Under the pieces are notes generated by a model, which was not told the origin of the DNA, ran no database searches, and saw only the letters and a program-made list of their open reading frames with translations. A stretch of 64,000 bases of DNA, taken from NCBI RefSeq assembly GCF_000737335.2, contig NZ_JMCC02000074.1, forward strand, positions 1 through 64,000, read 5' to 3'. Both the position numbers and the translations under genes were made by a program. How positions within the stretch are numbered: position 1 is the first letter of the stretch; every line of letters begins with the position of its first letter. This DNA comes from Enhygromyxa salina (GTDB lineage Bacteria; Myxococcota_A; Polyangia; Nannocystales; Nannocystaceae). Of the stretch, positions 20,608 to 29,179 are shown piece after piece.

Positions 20608-20788
20608 GGGAGCGAGGCTGAGCTTGAGCGATGCCTTGAACGGACACCCCCGCGAGTGTGTGCGGGGTTGTTGTGCCTGCGTCTACCAATTCCGCCACCC
20701 CGACCCATGTGTGAGTGTCGGGAGAGGGATTCGAACCCCCACGTCCTCGGCTGTCGTGACGATGAGCTTGAGCTTGAGCTTGGCTCCC
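20608..20788 (-). ncRNA. tRNA(Leu)-like permuted RNA A (circularly permuted tRNA or YrlA-type Y RNA)
   Basis: The core is 20629-20756. On the minus strand the T-arm comes first (stem 20736-20740 with 20724-20728, loop TTCGAAT), then the 3' acceptor strand (20717-20723), a 12-base loop, the 5' acceptor strand (20698-20704), TG and a D-arm identical to bacterial tRNA-Leu (GGCGGAATTGGTAGACGC, 20679-20696). The acceptor pairing is 7 of 7 with one G-U. An anticodon-position stem follows (20673-20677 with 20643-20647) whose loop starts AACAA and then holds an inserted 6-bp hairpin. The ends pair as the variable arm would (20742-20746 with 20638-20642, then 3-bp and 3-bp segments out to 20756 and 20629). 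A further 6-bp outer helix is possible (20783-20788 with 20608-20613). Three GAGCTT repeats flank it. All arms of a class II tRNA are present in permuted order. Confidence 0.75.
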
Positions 20789-20844
20789 TACGAAAGTCTG
20801 TGTTGGGTGGTCTCCTGTCGTGATGGGGCTGATCCAGGCGAGGA

Positions 20845-21579
20845 TCAGAGCTCTGCGAACACGTAGTCGAGCATCGCCGAGGCGTCTTGGCGAACGACCT
20901 CGCGGGTGTTGGCCTCTTCGCGGGCGCACTTGACCGCGTTGGACAGCTTCTCGATCCGACGCTGCAGCGTACGCTTGACCTCGCGTGGGATCGCGCCCGA
21001 GCGCTTGATCGTGGTCACGTAGCCGACGATCTGATCCTCGGTGATGAGCTGGGCTTGGGCCGGGTGCTCCTCGGTCGCGGGGTACAGCACGATGCCCTTT
21101 TGGATCTTCTTGGTCCGGTGCCGCTTGCTGGGCGCGCTGACGTGGACACCCTTGTCGTTCTCGTCGCTGCGCCAGTCTTCCGCGGGGTCGAGCTCGACGA
21201 TCCTTTCAACCATGGTCCCGATGTCCTTGAGCTGCTTCTCGAGGAACAGCAAGAAGGTCGTGGGCACCTGGGCCATCAGCGTCTTGCCGTCAACGACGAC
21301 GTCGGCCTTGACCTCGCAGTTGGCGAAGTCCTTGGTGGCCTCGATGTTGAACAGCTCGCCCAGGCTCTTGTGAATGGTCTGTAGCACCTCGCGCGCGTTG
21401 TACTGCACGCGTTTTTGCTCGGTTGGGAAGTGCTCGCCGTCCTCGGCGAGGGCCTCGTAGGTGGCGACGAAGCCGTTGAGCAGATCGGGCTTGCGGCAGG
21501 CCTTGTCGAGCTCGGTGAGCTCGGCGAACACTCGCTTCTTCAGATCGCTCTCGATCGCTAAAAATTGGTTCAAGCGCAT
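20845..21579 (-). CDS. Conserved protein of unknown function upstream of the tRNA-like RNAs
   Basis: A 244-aa soluble protein. It begins MRLNQFLAIESDLKKRVFAELTELDKACRKPDLLNGFVATY. It has a central line, FNIEATKDFANCEVKADVVVDGKTL, then VPTTFLLFLEKQLKD, a basic patch (KRHRTKKIQK, about 150-160), EEHPAQAQLITEDQIVGYVTTIKRSGAIP, and a coiled C-terminus. I recall similar roughly 240-aa proteins in actinobacteria and other myxobacteria without known function; no enzyme motif is seen. It has no signal or membrane segment. It is the last gene before the two tRNA-like RNAs on the same strand, about 57 bp away, so co-transcription is possible and the basic patch would fit RNA binding. The 230 bp upstream of it, shared with the divergent porin gene, hold no other gene. 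Confidence 0.82.
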   Translation of the reverse strand: MRLNQFLAIESDLKKRVFAELTELDKACRKPDLLNGFVATYEALAEDGEHFPTEQKRVQYNAREVLQTIHKSLGELFNIEATKDFANCEVKADVVVDGKTLMAQVPTTFLLFLEKQLKDIGTMVERIVELDPAEDWRSDENDKGVHVSAPSKRHRTKKIQKGIVLYPATEEHPAQAQLITEDQIVGYVTTIKRSGAIPREVKRTLQRRIEKLSNAVKCAREEANTREVVRQDASAMLDYVFAEL

Positions 21580-21809
21580 GGCGGACCGCGACCATACCAG
21601 CGCGGCACGCGGTCGGCATCAGCTATTCGCTGCCCGCGCCTAGCAGCCCGTGGTGCAATGCTTCGCGCCACCTCGCTTGGCCTTTTCGCCGAGGGCCTTG
21701 TCGCCAAACCTAGCCTCGCGCGCTAAGGTTCCCACGGCTCATGGAGGCACCCTGGCGGCACGTGGTTGTAACATCCGCGACGCTCGAAGCCTGCTAGGAG
21801 GCTCCCGAA

Positions 21810-23213
21810 ATGCAATCGGCGTTGTCGCTGCTGCTCGTCATCGTTTGTCTCGCTCCTCCGTCTCCAGAACCGGCGCCTATCGTTCCGGTCGACCTCGTCG
21901 CCCCCCCTGCGGTGGTCGGGGAGGACGAGGATGATGCGGTCGATACGGCGCCGGTCGTCGAGCCGCCGCCAGTGGGGGGCTCGACGGAGATTGCGCCGGT
22001 CGGCGATGCTCTGGCCGGCGGGTCGGCGGTGGCCGTGAGCGAAGCGGCGCCAGCAGACGACCTGGAGGTCAGTCGGATTCGCTTCACGCCGGGCACCGGG
22101 CTGGTCGCCGACAGTCGCGACGGGAAGTTCTCGATGGCGATTCGTTCGCGTCTGCAGCTGCGCTACGAGGCAACCGACGAGCCTGGGGCGGACCCGGAGT
22201 TCGAGCACGTGTTCATGGTCCGACGCGCCCGCGTGCAGATCGCGGGGCACGTGTTTAGCCAGCACAACAAATACAAGCTTCAGATGGCGCTCTCGCCTAG
22301 CGACATGAACTTTGGCCCGAACGGGGCGCAGCGATCTCCAGTCCTCGACGCGATCTTGACCTTCGACTATCTGCGCGACTTCACGGTGACCGTGGGGCAG
22401 TTCATGGTGCCGTTCAGCCGCCAGCGGATCGTGTCCTCGGGCGACTTCGAGCTGGTCGATCGCTCGATCGCGCAGGCGGAATTTCAGCTCGATCGGGACA
22501 TCGGCGTCCAGATCAGCTCCAACGACGTCGCCGGGTTGGGGCGGCTTCGCTACCTCGCTGGCGTGTTCATGGGCGAGGGGCGCGACGCGTTCTCGGGCCA
22601 CGACAGCGGCCTGCTCTATGTCGCCCGCGTCGAGGTCCTGCCCTTCGGGGACTCCGAGTCGCGCTGGGACTATGAAGAAGGGGACCAGGCGCACGTTCGC
22701 CTGCCGCGGCTCTCGCTCGGGGGCGCCTATGCCTACCAAGATCGGGCCGTGAACAACCAGGGTGTGATGGGCTCGCGGCCGACCGATGGTGGGACCACCA
22801 ACTTTCACGTGGTCACGGCCGACGCGGTCCTGCAGGTTCGGGGGGCGTCGCTGACGGGGGAATTCGCGTGGCGTCGCGGCCAGCGAAATTTTGGGACCGC
22901 GACGGTGACCGACGAGATGGGCAACGAGGCCCCAGCTCCGCGCGAGGCGGCCCACGATGGGCTGGGGTGGTTCGTGCAGGCAGGCTACGTCGTGCCTCGG
23001 GTTCCGCTTGGGGTCGCGGGGCGGTACAGCCAGCTGCGCCGGACCACGACGGCGAGCCCGCTCACGCAGCGCGACGAGCTTGGCGGGGGACCGAGCTGGT
23101 ACTTGTTTGGCCACGACGTGAAGCTGCAGGCTGACTACTTTTGGATCTGGAGCGAGCGGAATTTCCGGGCCGGCGGCCACGCGGTGCGCGTGCAGATCTC
23201 GGCTGGCTTCTAA
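21810..23213 (+). CDS. Porin O/P-family outer-membrane protein
   Basis: A 467-aa protein with a signal peptide, a Pro/Val/Asp-rich stretch to about residue 85, and then a beta-barrel of the OprO/OprP (phosphate-selective porin) family. Family lines seen are DGKFSMAIRSRLQLRYE, FMVRRARVQIAGHVF, HNKYKLQMALSPSDM, VTVGQFMVPFSRQRIVSSGDFELVDRS and FELDRDIGVQ-like FQLDRDIGVQISS. It ends in an aromatic (SAGF), as outer-membrane barrels do. AGGAGG sits about 11 bases before the ATG. Real substrate specificity is unknown; the basic ladder of OprP was not traced. No Pst or Pho genes are nearby. Confidence 0.9.
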   Translation: MQSALSLLLVIVCLAPPSPEPAPIVPVDLVAPPAVVGEDEDDAVDTAPVVEPPPVGGSTEIAPVGDALAGGSAVAVSEAAPADDLEVSRIRFTPGTGLVADSRDGKFSMAIRSRLQLRYEATDEPGADPEFEHVFMVRRARVQIAGHVFSQHNKYKLQMALSPSDMNFGPNGAQRSPVLDAILTFDYLRDFTVTVGQFMVPFSRQRIVSSGDFELVDRSIAQAEFQLDRDIGVQISSNDVAGLGRLRYLAGVFMGEGRDAFSGHDSGLLYVARVEVLPFGDSESRWDYEEGDQAHVRLPRLSLGGAYAYQDRAVNNQGVMGSRPTDGGTTNFHVVTADAVLQVRGASLTGEFAWRRGQRNFGTATVTDEMGNEAPAPREAAHDGLGWFVQAGYVVPRVPLGVAGRYSQLRRTTTASPLTQRDELGGGPSWYLFGHDVKLQADYFWIWSERNFRAGGHAVRVQISAGF

Positions 23214-23273
23214 GCCCGACAGCGACGCCCAGCAGGTACGGACATGCTCACGCTGAACAACGAAGCGCTGCGC

Positions 23274-24023
23274 TCACTCGTCGCGCGAAGCTGCTGGTGA
23301 GGGGGCCAGGTGTCGATACGCCTCGCGCCGGGTCTGCGCGTGGGCGTTCAGCACGTCGGGCGGCAGCGCGGTCAGATCGAGCGCGCGCAACAGCTTGCGA
23401 TTGCCCGCCACGCTGCGGGCCGACTGCGCGCGGATCCGCTGGGCGAGGGCGCGCGCCTCGGCGTCGAGCTGATCGAGCTGCACGAGGGCGCACAAGCTCG
23501 CGCGGACGTCCGTGATCTCGACCTTCTCACCCGCGAGCAACAGCCGACGGGTGATCGTGGGTCCAAACGCGGCGTGGATGCGGGTCAGTCCAGCCGCGTG
23601 ATAGACGACGCCCAGCTTGCCCGCTGGCAGCCGCAGGCTCGCGCCGTGACAGGCCAGGCGAAAGTCGCAGACCGAGATCAATTCAACGCCGGCTCCAACC
23701 ACGGCGCCATTGAGGGCGGCGACGAAGGTCGCGTCGGCCGTGTGGATCGCCGTGGTCGCGCGGATCAGCGCCTCGTCGGGGGGATGCGGCTGCTGGAACA
23801 GCTTGGGATCGGCGAGCGCGGTCAGATCAAAGCCAGAGGTGAACACCCGATCGCCAGCGCCACGCAGGATCACGACCTCGCCGCGCAGATCGATACAGCG
23901 CGCCGTGATCCACTCGAACATCGAAGGGTGGATCGCGTTGCGCCGGGCCGGGGTGTCCAGCACCCAGGACAGCACGCCCGGCTCGAGTTCGTGCTCTCGC
24001 AGACCTTCTGGGGGTGTCGGCAT
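23274..24023 (-). CDS. Enoyl-CoA hydratase/isomerase-family protein
   Basis: A 249-aa crotonase-fold protein. The oxyanion-hole segments are visible: TPARRNAIHPSMFEW, VVILRGAGDRVFTSGFDLTALAD (first backbone NH donor region) and VAALNGAVVGAGVELISVCDFRLA (second). The usual glutamates at the active site are not both obvious, since the second site reads GVVYHAAGLTRI where hydratases have a Glu, so it may be an isomerase or another crotonase-type enzyme. ATG 24023 is chosen over an upstream Met because homology begins there. It stands between the porin and a small lipoprotein with no metabolic partner gene nearby. Confidence 0.88.
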   Translation of the reverse strand: MPTPPEGLREHELEPGVLSWVLDTPARRNAIHPSMFEWITARCIDLRGEVVILRGAGDRVFTSGFDLTALADPKLFQQPHPPDEALIRATTAIHTADATFVAALNGAVVGAGVELISVCDFRLACHGASLRLPAGKLGVVYHAAGLTRIHAAFGPTITRRLLLAGEKVEITDVRASLCALVQLDQLDAEARALAQRIRAQSARSVAGNRKLLRALDLTALPPDVLNAHAQTRREAYRHLAPSPAASRDE

Positions 24024-24149
24024 GGGGCGCGAGCGTACCCGCTTCGAACAACGGGTGTTGCGCCTGGCGCCCGACACACTCCTTCCTCGCTTCGCGCCAG
24101 GGACGCCAGGCCCGGCGCCTCAAACCATCAAATTCACTGCGGCAGGGTA

Positions 24150-24614
24150 CTAGCCCGCTGGCTTGTCTTCGTGGAGCGACGGATCGTAGGTCTGATCCGG
24201 GTTGCGCAGATACTCGGGCGCCTCGATCACCATGCCCCCCTTCTCTTTGGGCGGCTGCCCCGGGATCTCGACCTGGCCGGCGAGCGCGGCTTCGCGGGCG
24301 TCTTCCAGCGCCTTCGCGGCGTCGGAGTCGGGGTTTTGCATGATCTTCTTGCGTAGCGCGTAGGCCCGTTTGCGGTTCTGCTCGGGGCCAAGGGTCTTGG
24401 GATCCCGCGCGAGCAGATCGACCTCTTCCTCGGTCAGCTCGTACTTGCCCAGCGCCGGCTTGGCGTCGGCTGGGGCCTCGGCTTTGGCCTCGGGTTGCGC
24501 GTTGGCGTTGGCCTGGTCGGCGTCGGCCTTGGTGGAGGCCGGCGGGTCAGCGACGCAGGCGAAGCAGGGCAGGGCAATCAACAGGGCCGCCAGCGGCACG
24601 CGAGAGAGGCTCAT
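24150..24614 (-). CDS. Small lipoprotein of unknown function
   Basis: A 154-aa predicted lipoprotein with the signal MSLSRVPLAALLIALPCFAC. An Ala/Asp/Lys/Glu-rich linker follows to about residue 58, then a short charged domain (YELTEEEVDLLARDPKTLGPEQNRKRAYALRKKIMQNPDSDAAKALEDAR). The C-terminus is Pro-rich. No family recognised. It is separated by 46 bp from the ABC permease gene upstream and could be the last gene of that transcript. Confidence 0.8.
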   Translation of the reverse strand: MSLSRVPLAALLIALPCFACVADPPASTKADADQANANAQPEAKAEAPADAKPALGKYELTEEEVDLLARDPKTLGPEQNRKRAYALRKKIMQNPDSDAAKALEDAREAALAGQVEIPGQPPKEKGGMVIEAPEYLRNPDQTYDPSLHEDKPAG

Positions 24615-24660
24615 GCCGGGAGCTTAGCGGGTTTCCTGAGGAATGAAAGCTTTCCTGCCG

Positions 24661-26460
24661 CTAGGAGATGGCCCGAAGGCTCTTGCGCAAGTGGCGAACC
24701 AGCGACACCGGGATCCAGATCGTGAGCGCCACCTGCACCAGACCCAGCACCGGGCTGAGCTCGGTCATCGCGAACACCTCGCCCAGATCGCGGGGCTGTG
24801 AAGCTTCGGCCCAGAACACCGCTTGAGCAAACCCAACCGTCAGCGACATCGCGCAAAAGCCCGCCCACAGGTTCGCGGCGACCTTGCTCGGGACCGCGAC
24901 GATGCGGATCGCAATCAGCGCGAGCACGGCCGTGCACCACATCAGCCAGCCAAGCGCCACCGGGTGCAGCGAGCTGATGCTGCTGCCGAACACCACGGCC
25001 ACGGTCACGAAGTGCAGCACGCCCCAGCCGCCAAACTCGAGCAGCAGCGCGGGGACCGGCACCGCCCGCATGCGCGGGTGGCCGTCGCCCGTGGGCACCC
25101 GCGCCATGAGCAACAGCGCCAGCGGCAGGGCGAGCATGGCGAGGCCAATGTACTGGCGCACGAACGCCTCGCTGTGGTTGAGGTCCGGGATCGCGACGTT
25201 GACCAGGGCGATGCAGGTGAGCGCGCCGATCAGCGCCGACCAGCGATCCAGCAGCACGCCGCCGTTGCCCTCGACCCGACGCGCGAGCGCGTTCAAGGTC
25301 AGCCAGCCCAAGATCACCGCGCCGCAGGTCCACACGAACGCGCCCACGAACACCCGGCTGAAGCTGGCGGGGATGTCGAAGAAGACCTCACCGAGCAGCG
25401 CCGAGAGCCCCAGGTGTGGCAGCACGGCCGCGAACCCGGCGATCTCGTCTTCGTTGCTGCCGAGCAGACCGACGCCCGCCAGCCACGCGACGCAGGTCAG
25501 GCACATCAGCGCGATGCCGATGATGCCTGGCGTGCGCTTGTCTCCCATGAGCTGCCCGAGCAGCTGCGCGCCAAAGATGAACAGCGCGCCGGTTGCCGCG
25601 AGCGCGGCCAGCAGCGCGCCCGCGACGAAGATCTCGCCAACGAACAGCGCACAGATCAAGAAGATCGCCAGCTGCGGCGCCGCGAAGATGCCGATCACGA
25701 AGCTGGGCCCGGCGGCCAGGCCCACCGCGAGCTCGCGGGGCGACAAGGCGGTGCCGGTCAGCGGCATCAGGGTGTTCTCGTGCCGCTCTTGGGCCTGTTG
25801 AACCGCGACGAGCAGCGGCGCGAACACGGTCGCGAACCCGGCCAACAACAGCCCCGCGAACAGCCCGACGAGCTTCAAGCCGTCAGACACACCAAGCGGC
25901 GAGCTGTAGGCCCCGACCTGGGGGATGCCGTCGTTGGCGAGCACGGCCTCGAGCACGCGGACCTCCGCCGCGTCGTGCCACGCGAAGCTGTCGTCCCAGC
26001 CGCCGTACTGGTTGTAGCTGGTGTCGCCGATCAGCGCGGCAGCCTGCAGGTGCAGCTGGTTGTGGGCCGGATCGGGAGAGGGGGAGAGCGCAGCTTGACG
26101 CAGCATCGCGCGGCCCTGCTCGAACAGGTCATAGGCTTGGCCGTAGGTCCCATCGGGGTGGTCCCCGTTGGCCCGCAGCGTGGCGACCTCCGACTTGGCC
26201 TGTTGATGCTCGAAGGGATCGTGGGTGAGGACCGTGAAGCTCCGGCGCTCGACCTCGTACTCGTACTCTTCAACGCCGAGATCCGTGCGCAGGCCCTGCT
26301 CGAGGCTGCCGCTGCCCAGCGTGAGCCACATGCCGACCACGCTGGTGACGAACGCGAGGATCAGGCTGAAGATCACATAGCGCCGACCCCGACCACCCCG
26401 CAGCGAGCGGGTCACGAAGGGGAGGGCAAAGGCCGGAAGCTTGGAGAGGAGCGCGTTCAT
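24661..26460 (-). CDS. ABC-2-type exporter membrane subunit
   Basis: A 599-aa protein with one membrane segment near the N-terminus, a roughly 150-residue extracytoplasmic domain, and about eleven further hydrophobic segments. The order is like that of large ABC-2 permeases and gliding-type exporters. It starts seven bases after the stop of the ATPase gene, so the two form one exporter. The substrate cannot be inferred. Confidence 0.85.
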   Translation of the reverse strand: MNALLSKLPAFALPFVTRSLRGGRGRRYVIFSLILAFVTSVVGMWLTLGSGSLEQGLRTDLGVEEYEYEVERRSFTVLTHDPFEHQQAKSEVATLRANGDHPDGTYGQAYDLFEQGRAMLRQAALSPSPDPAHNQLHLQAAALIGDTSYNQYGGWDDSFAWHDAAEVRVLEAVLANDGIPQVGAYSSPLGVSDGLKLVGLFAGLLLAGFATVFAPLLVAVQQAQERHENTLMPLTGTALSPRELAVGLAAGPSFVIGIFAAPQLAIFLICALFVGEIFVAGALLAALAATGALFIFGAQLLGQLMGDKRTPGIIGIALMCLTCVAWLAGVGLLGSNEDEIAGFAAVLPHLGLSALLGEVFFDIPASFSRVFVGAFVWTCGAVILGWLTLNALARRVEGNGGVLLDRWSALIGALTCIALVNVAIPDLNHSEAFVRQYIGLAMLALPLALLLMARVPTGDGHPRMRAVPVPALLLEFGGWGVLHFVTVAVVFGSSISSLHPVALGWLMWCTAVLALIAIRIVAVPSKVAANLWAGFCAMSLTVGFAQAVFWAEASQPRDLGEVFAMTELSPVLGLVQVALTIWIPVSLVRHLRKSLRAIS

Positions 26461-26467
26461 GGTGGAC

Positions 26468-27412
26468 TCAGTTCACTTTGTCGGCGGAGATGCGGTCGTA
26501 GACGTCTTCGAGCCGCGAGCGCAGGCGGCTGCAGGTGACGACCTTGACCCCTGCGGAGATGAGCTCGGCGAGGATCGAGGCCATGAGCGCCTCGTCGCCT
26601 TGGACTTGCATGCGGATCAGCTTTTGACCCTCGGACTCGCCGGTGTGCTCGACCAGCACGCGGTGCCCGGCGAGCAGCTCGAGGGCGCGCTCGTGGCCTT
26701 CGATCGTGCGCAGCTCGTAGACGAAGCGGCTGACCTCGTGGCTGTCGATGATCGAGTCCACGTTGCCCGAGACGACCAGGCGACCACCCTGGATGATCGC
26801 GACTTGGTCGCACAGATCGTCGAGCTCGCGCAGGATGTGGGAGGAGATGACGATCGTGACGCCGCTGTCGCGCACGCGGTCGAGGGTGCGGCGAAGCTCC
26901 GAGCGCCCGCGGGGATCGAGGCCGTCCGCCGGCTCGTCGAGGATCAGCAGCTTGGGCTTGTGCAGCAGGCAGCGGGCGATCAGCACGCGCTGGCGCATGC
27001 CCTTGGACAGGTCACCGCAGACCGTGTCGCGCTTGGCGGTGAGATCGAAGGTCGTCAGGGTCTCGTCGATCGCGGCCTCGAGCTCGGCCTTGCCCATGCG
27101 GAAACACTGGCCAAACAGGCGCAGGTAGTCCGCTGGGGTCATGTCCTTGTAGAGCGGGTTGCCGTCGCCCAAGAACCCAATGCGGCGACGAGCGGCGAGC
27201 GGATCGCTGTTCGAGTCCTGGCCATCGAGGCGGACCTGGCCCTCTGTCGGGGTCATGACGGTCGCCATCATGCGCAAGGTGGTCGACTTGCCAGCGCCGT
27301 TGGGCCCGATCAGCCCAAAGATCGCGCCGCTCTGGATGTCGAGCTTTAGGTCGCGGACGGCCCAGCTGTCGCCGTCGTAGGTCTTGCCAACGTTCTCGAG
27401 CTCCACCCGCAC
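26468..27412 (-). CDS. ABC transporter ATP-binding subunit
   Basis: A 314-aa ATPase. Motifs are Walker A GPNGAGKST, a Q-loop-region GFLGDGNPLYKDMTPADYLRLFG, the signature LSKGMRQRV, Walker B LLILDEPADGLDPR and the switch His in SSHILRELDD. The C-terminal extension (about 90 residues) is typical of ABC-2 exporter ATPases. The start was set at GTG 27412, where the conserved VELENVGKTYDG begins; the long frame upstream is the reverse of the divergent protease leader. It is paired with the membrane subunit that follows. Confidence 0.9.
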   Translation of the reverse strand: MRVELENVGKTYDGDSWAVRDLKLDIQSGAIFGLIGPNGAGKSTTLRMMATVMTPTEGQVRLDGQDSNSDPLAARRRIGFLGDGNPLYKDMTPADYLRLFGQCFRMGKAELEAAIDETLTTFDLTAKRDTVCGDLSKGMRQRVLIARCLLHKPKLLILDEPADGLDPRGRSELRRTLDRVRDSGVTIVISSHILRELDDLCDQVAIIQGGRLVVSGNVDSIIDSHEVSRFVYELRTIEGHERALELLAGHRVLVEHTGESEGQKLIRMQVQGDEALMASILAELISAGVKVVTCSRLRSRLEDVYDRISADKVN

Positions 27413-27617
27413 GCAGCCCAACGATGGCACGAGTCGGCGCCGAGCGCATGCCGGGCGCGCGCAGTTTGGCTGCCGCTTCGATGGCTTTTGTGTGCAGCGT
27501 CCTTCGCTCGCGGTGCGCACCCAACGCTGTTCAGGAGAGACCCGGTCCGGCGCAATTTCGCACAGCCGCGAGACCCTCACTGGCCACGTCGCACACACCA
27601 GCGTAAGCTGGCCAACA

Positions 27618-29075
27618 GTGAGTTCGAGCGGTCCGTGGTGGAGGCTGTCGGCGGTCGCCGCCCTGGCGCTATTGCTGAGTTCGGCCTGCGCATCGGCCCA
27701 CGAGCTCAACGGCGTGCGGGTGCTCGAGGGCGCCAAGCGCCGCTCCTTCGAGCCAGGCGCCGTGGCCGAGCGATCGGTCGGGGCGATCGGCGTGGTCGTC
27801 ACCGACACGGGTCGCGGGCTTGGCTTCGTGGTCGATCCGGGCGGCTACATGATCACCAACCGGCACGTGGTCGAGGACGCGGACTACATCGACATGGTCA
27901 GCTTCCCCGGCCTGGATCCGGCGCCGGAGTTCACCCAAGTCGAGATCGTCTACATCGATCCGGTTCGGGATCTGGCGCTGCTGCGGATCGAGAGCGAAGC
28001 GCCGCTTCCCTATCTGGCGCTGGCCACGGGCAAGCGCGCGCCGGCCAGCCACTATGTCGCGGAGCGCGACGCGGTGGTGCTCTTGTCCCGCGAGGTCGGC
28101 CCGGACGAGGCCGCCGCGCTCGAGCACGATCCCGGGCTGTTGGCCCACACCGGCCGGGTCGAGCGCCTGGAAGTCTACAATCCCACGGTTGGACCTGGGC
28201 CCTACTTGGGGGTCAGCGCGCAGATCGAGCAGGGCCAGAGCGGCGGGCCGGTGCTCGATCGCTACGGTCGGGCGGTTGGCGTGGTCACCTGGACCTGGAA
28301 AGATCAAAAGGGTGGGTTCGCGATCCCGATCAGCGAGGCCGCGCGGATGCTGGCGGAGCGGCCCAAGCTCGGGACCAGCGGCGAGCAACAGCAGCGCGCC
28401 GAAGATCGGGTCAAGGCTTACCTCGCCGCGCTCGGGGCCGGATCGGGCGGTGAGCTGCGCCGGCTGACCTCACCCAGTCGCGCCCGGGAGGTCCGCGGGG
28501 AGACCGTCGACGTGCTGCTCGAGCGCAGCATCGAAGGCACGATCTTGCAGAGCTTCGTGACCTCGATCGACGAGCTGCTGGCCGAGGCTGCCCGCGGCGG
28601 GAACGACCCCACACCCATGTTCGAGGGGATGGTCGACTACACGTCCAGCGACGCGTTCATGCGCAAGCTGGGGGTCGAAGGCTCGATGTCCAAGCACGCG
28701 GTCGTGACCTTCTTTTACGAGCTTGGCAGCGCGTACATGGCCGCGCGCTGGTACGGCAACTACGATCGCCACGACGCCCTGATGCTCGCGGTCCAGCGGG
28801 TCCACAGCCTCGAGGCCGCGCGCAGCATCACGGTGCTGTCGACGATCGACGAGCTTGGCGGGTTGCGGGCGGTCGTCGAGCGCGTGGAGGTCCGGCCTGG
28901 GTTCTATACGCCGCAAGCGGTCGCAACCGTCGACGTCGGCAGTGGCAAGAAGATCAGCGTGCAGATGCGGCTCGAGTGGGGCGATTGGTACGTGGTCAGC
29001 GTCGAGGGCAGCGGCGCACCGGTCCGGCTCCAACCTGCTGGCGTTCAATCCAGCCCCATCGGCCGGCAAGAATAG
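27618..29075 (+). CDS. Trypsin-like serine protease lipoprotein
   Basis: A 485-aa protein with GTG start and a lipoprotein signal (LALLLSSAC). The trypsin-like (S1C/DegP-style) catalytic triad is complete: His in YMITNRHVVEDAD, Asp in DPVRDLALLRI and Ser in GQSGGPVLDRYGRAVGV. There is no PDZ domain. About 220 C-terminal residues form an extra domain of unknown type, ending with a strand-rich part (VRPGFYTPQAVATVDVGSGKKISVQMRLEWGDWYVV). It probably acts in the periplasm or at the outer membrane. It is divergent from the ABC pair, with an approximately 200-bp spacer. Confidence 0.88.
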   Translation: MSSSGPWWRLSAVAALALLLSSACASAHELNGVRVLEGAKRRSFEPGAVAERSVGAIGVVVTDTGRGLGFVVDPGGYMITNRHVVEDADYIDMVSFPGLDPAPEFTQVEIVYIDPVRDLALLRIESEAPLPYLALATGKRAPASHYVAERDAVVLLSREVGPDEAAALEHDPGLLAHTGRVERLEVYNPTVGPGPYLGVSAQIEQGQSGGPVLDRYGRAVGVVTWTWKDQKGGFAIPISEAARMLAERPKLGTSGEQQQRAEDRVKAYLAALGAGSGGELRRLTSPSRAREVRGETVDVLLERSIEGTILQSFVTSIDELLAEAARGGNDPTPMFEGMVDYTSSDAFMRKLGVEGSMSKHAVVTFFYELGSAYMAARWYGNYDRHDALMLAVQRVHSLEAARSITVLSTIDELGGLRAVVERVEVRPGFYTPQAVATVDVGSGKKISVQMRLEWGDWYVVSVEGSGAPVRLQPAGVQSSPIGRQE

Positions 29076-29091
29076 ACGGGCGCCCCCAGGT

Positions 29092-29143
29092 CTCGGGTCA
29101 GGGCCTGAGGTCAGGGCCTCGGGTCAGGGCCTGAGGTCAGGGC
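29092..29143. repeat. Two tandem copies of a 26-bp unit
   Basis: The unit begins CTCGGGTCAGGGCCTGAGGT and is exactly duplicated (29092-29117, 29118-29143). Each unit is itself two similar 13-bp halves ending in GTCAGGGC. It lies between the protease and the next membrane-protein gene. Confidence 0.93.
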
Positions 29144-29179
29144 CCGCGGCAGCGACCAAACAGGTACACTGGCAGCGTT

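Noticed and set aside
20679..20745. Ordinary tRNA-Leu gene
   Set aside because: The T-arm lies upstream of the D-arm on the same strand, and no complete cloverleaf in normal order can be drawn.
20371..20788. Permuted tmRNA (ssrA)
   Set aside because: No tag-coding frame, no G3-U70 alanine pair in either acceptor stem, and the D-arm of RNA A is that of a normal class II tRNA.
24823..26538. Long plus-strand frame opposite the ABC permease
   Set aside because: Low-complexity antisense sequence with no domain; the permease on the other strand is clear.
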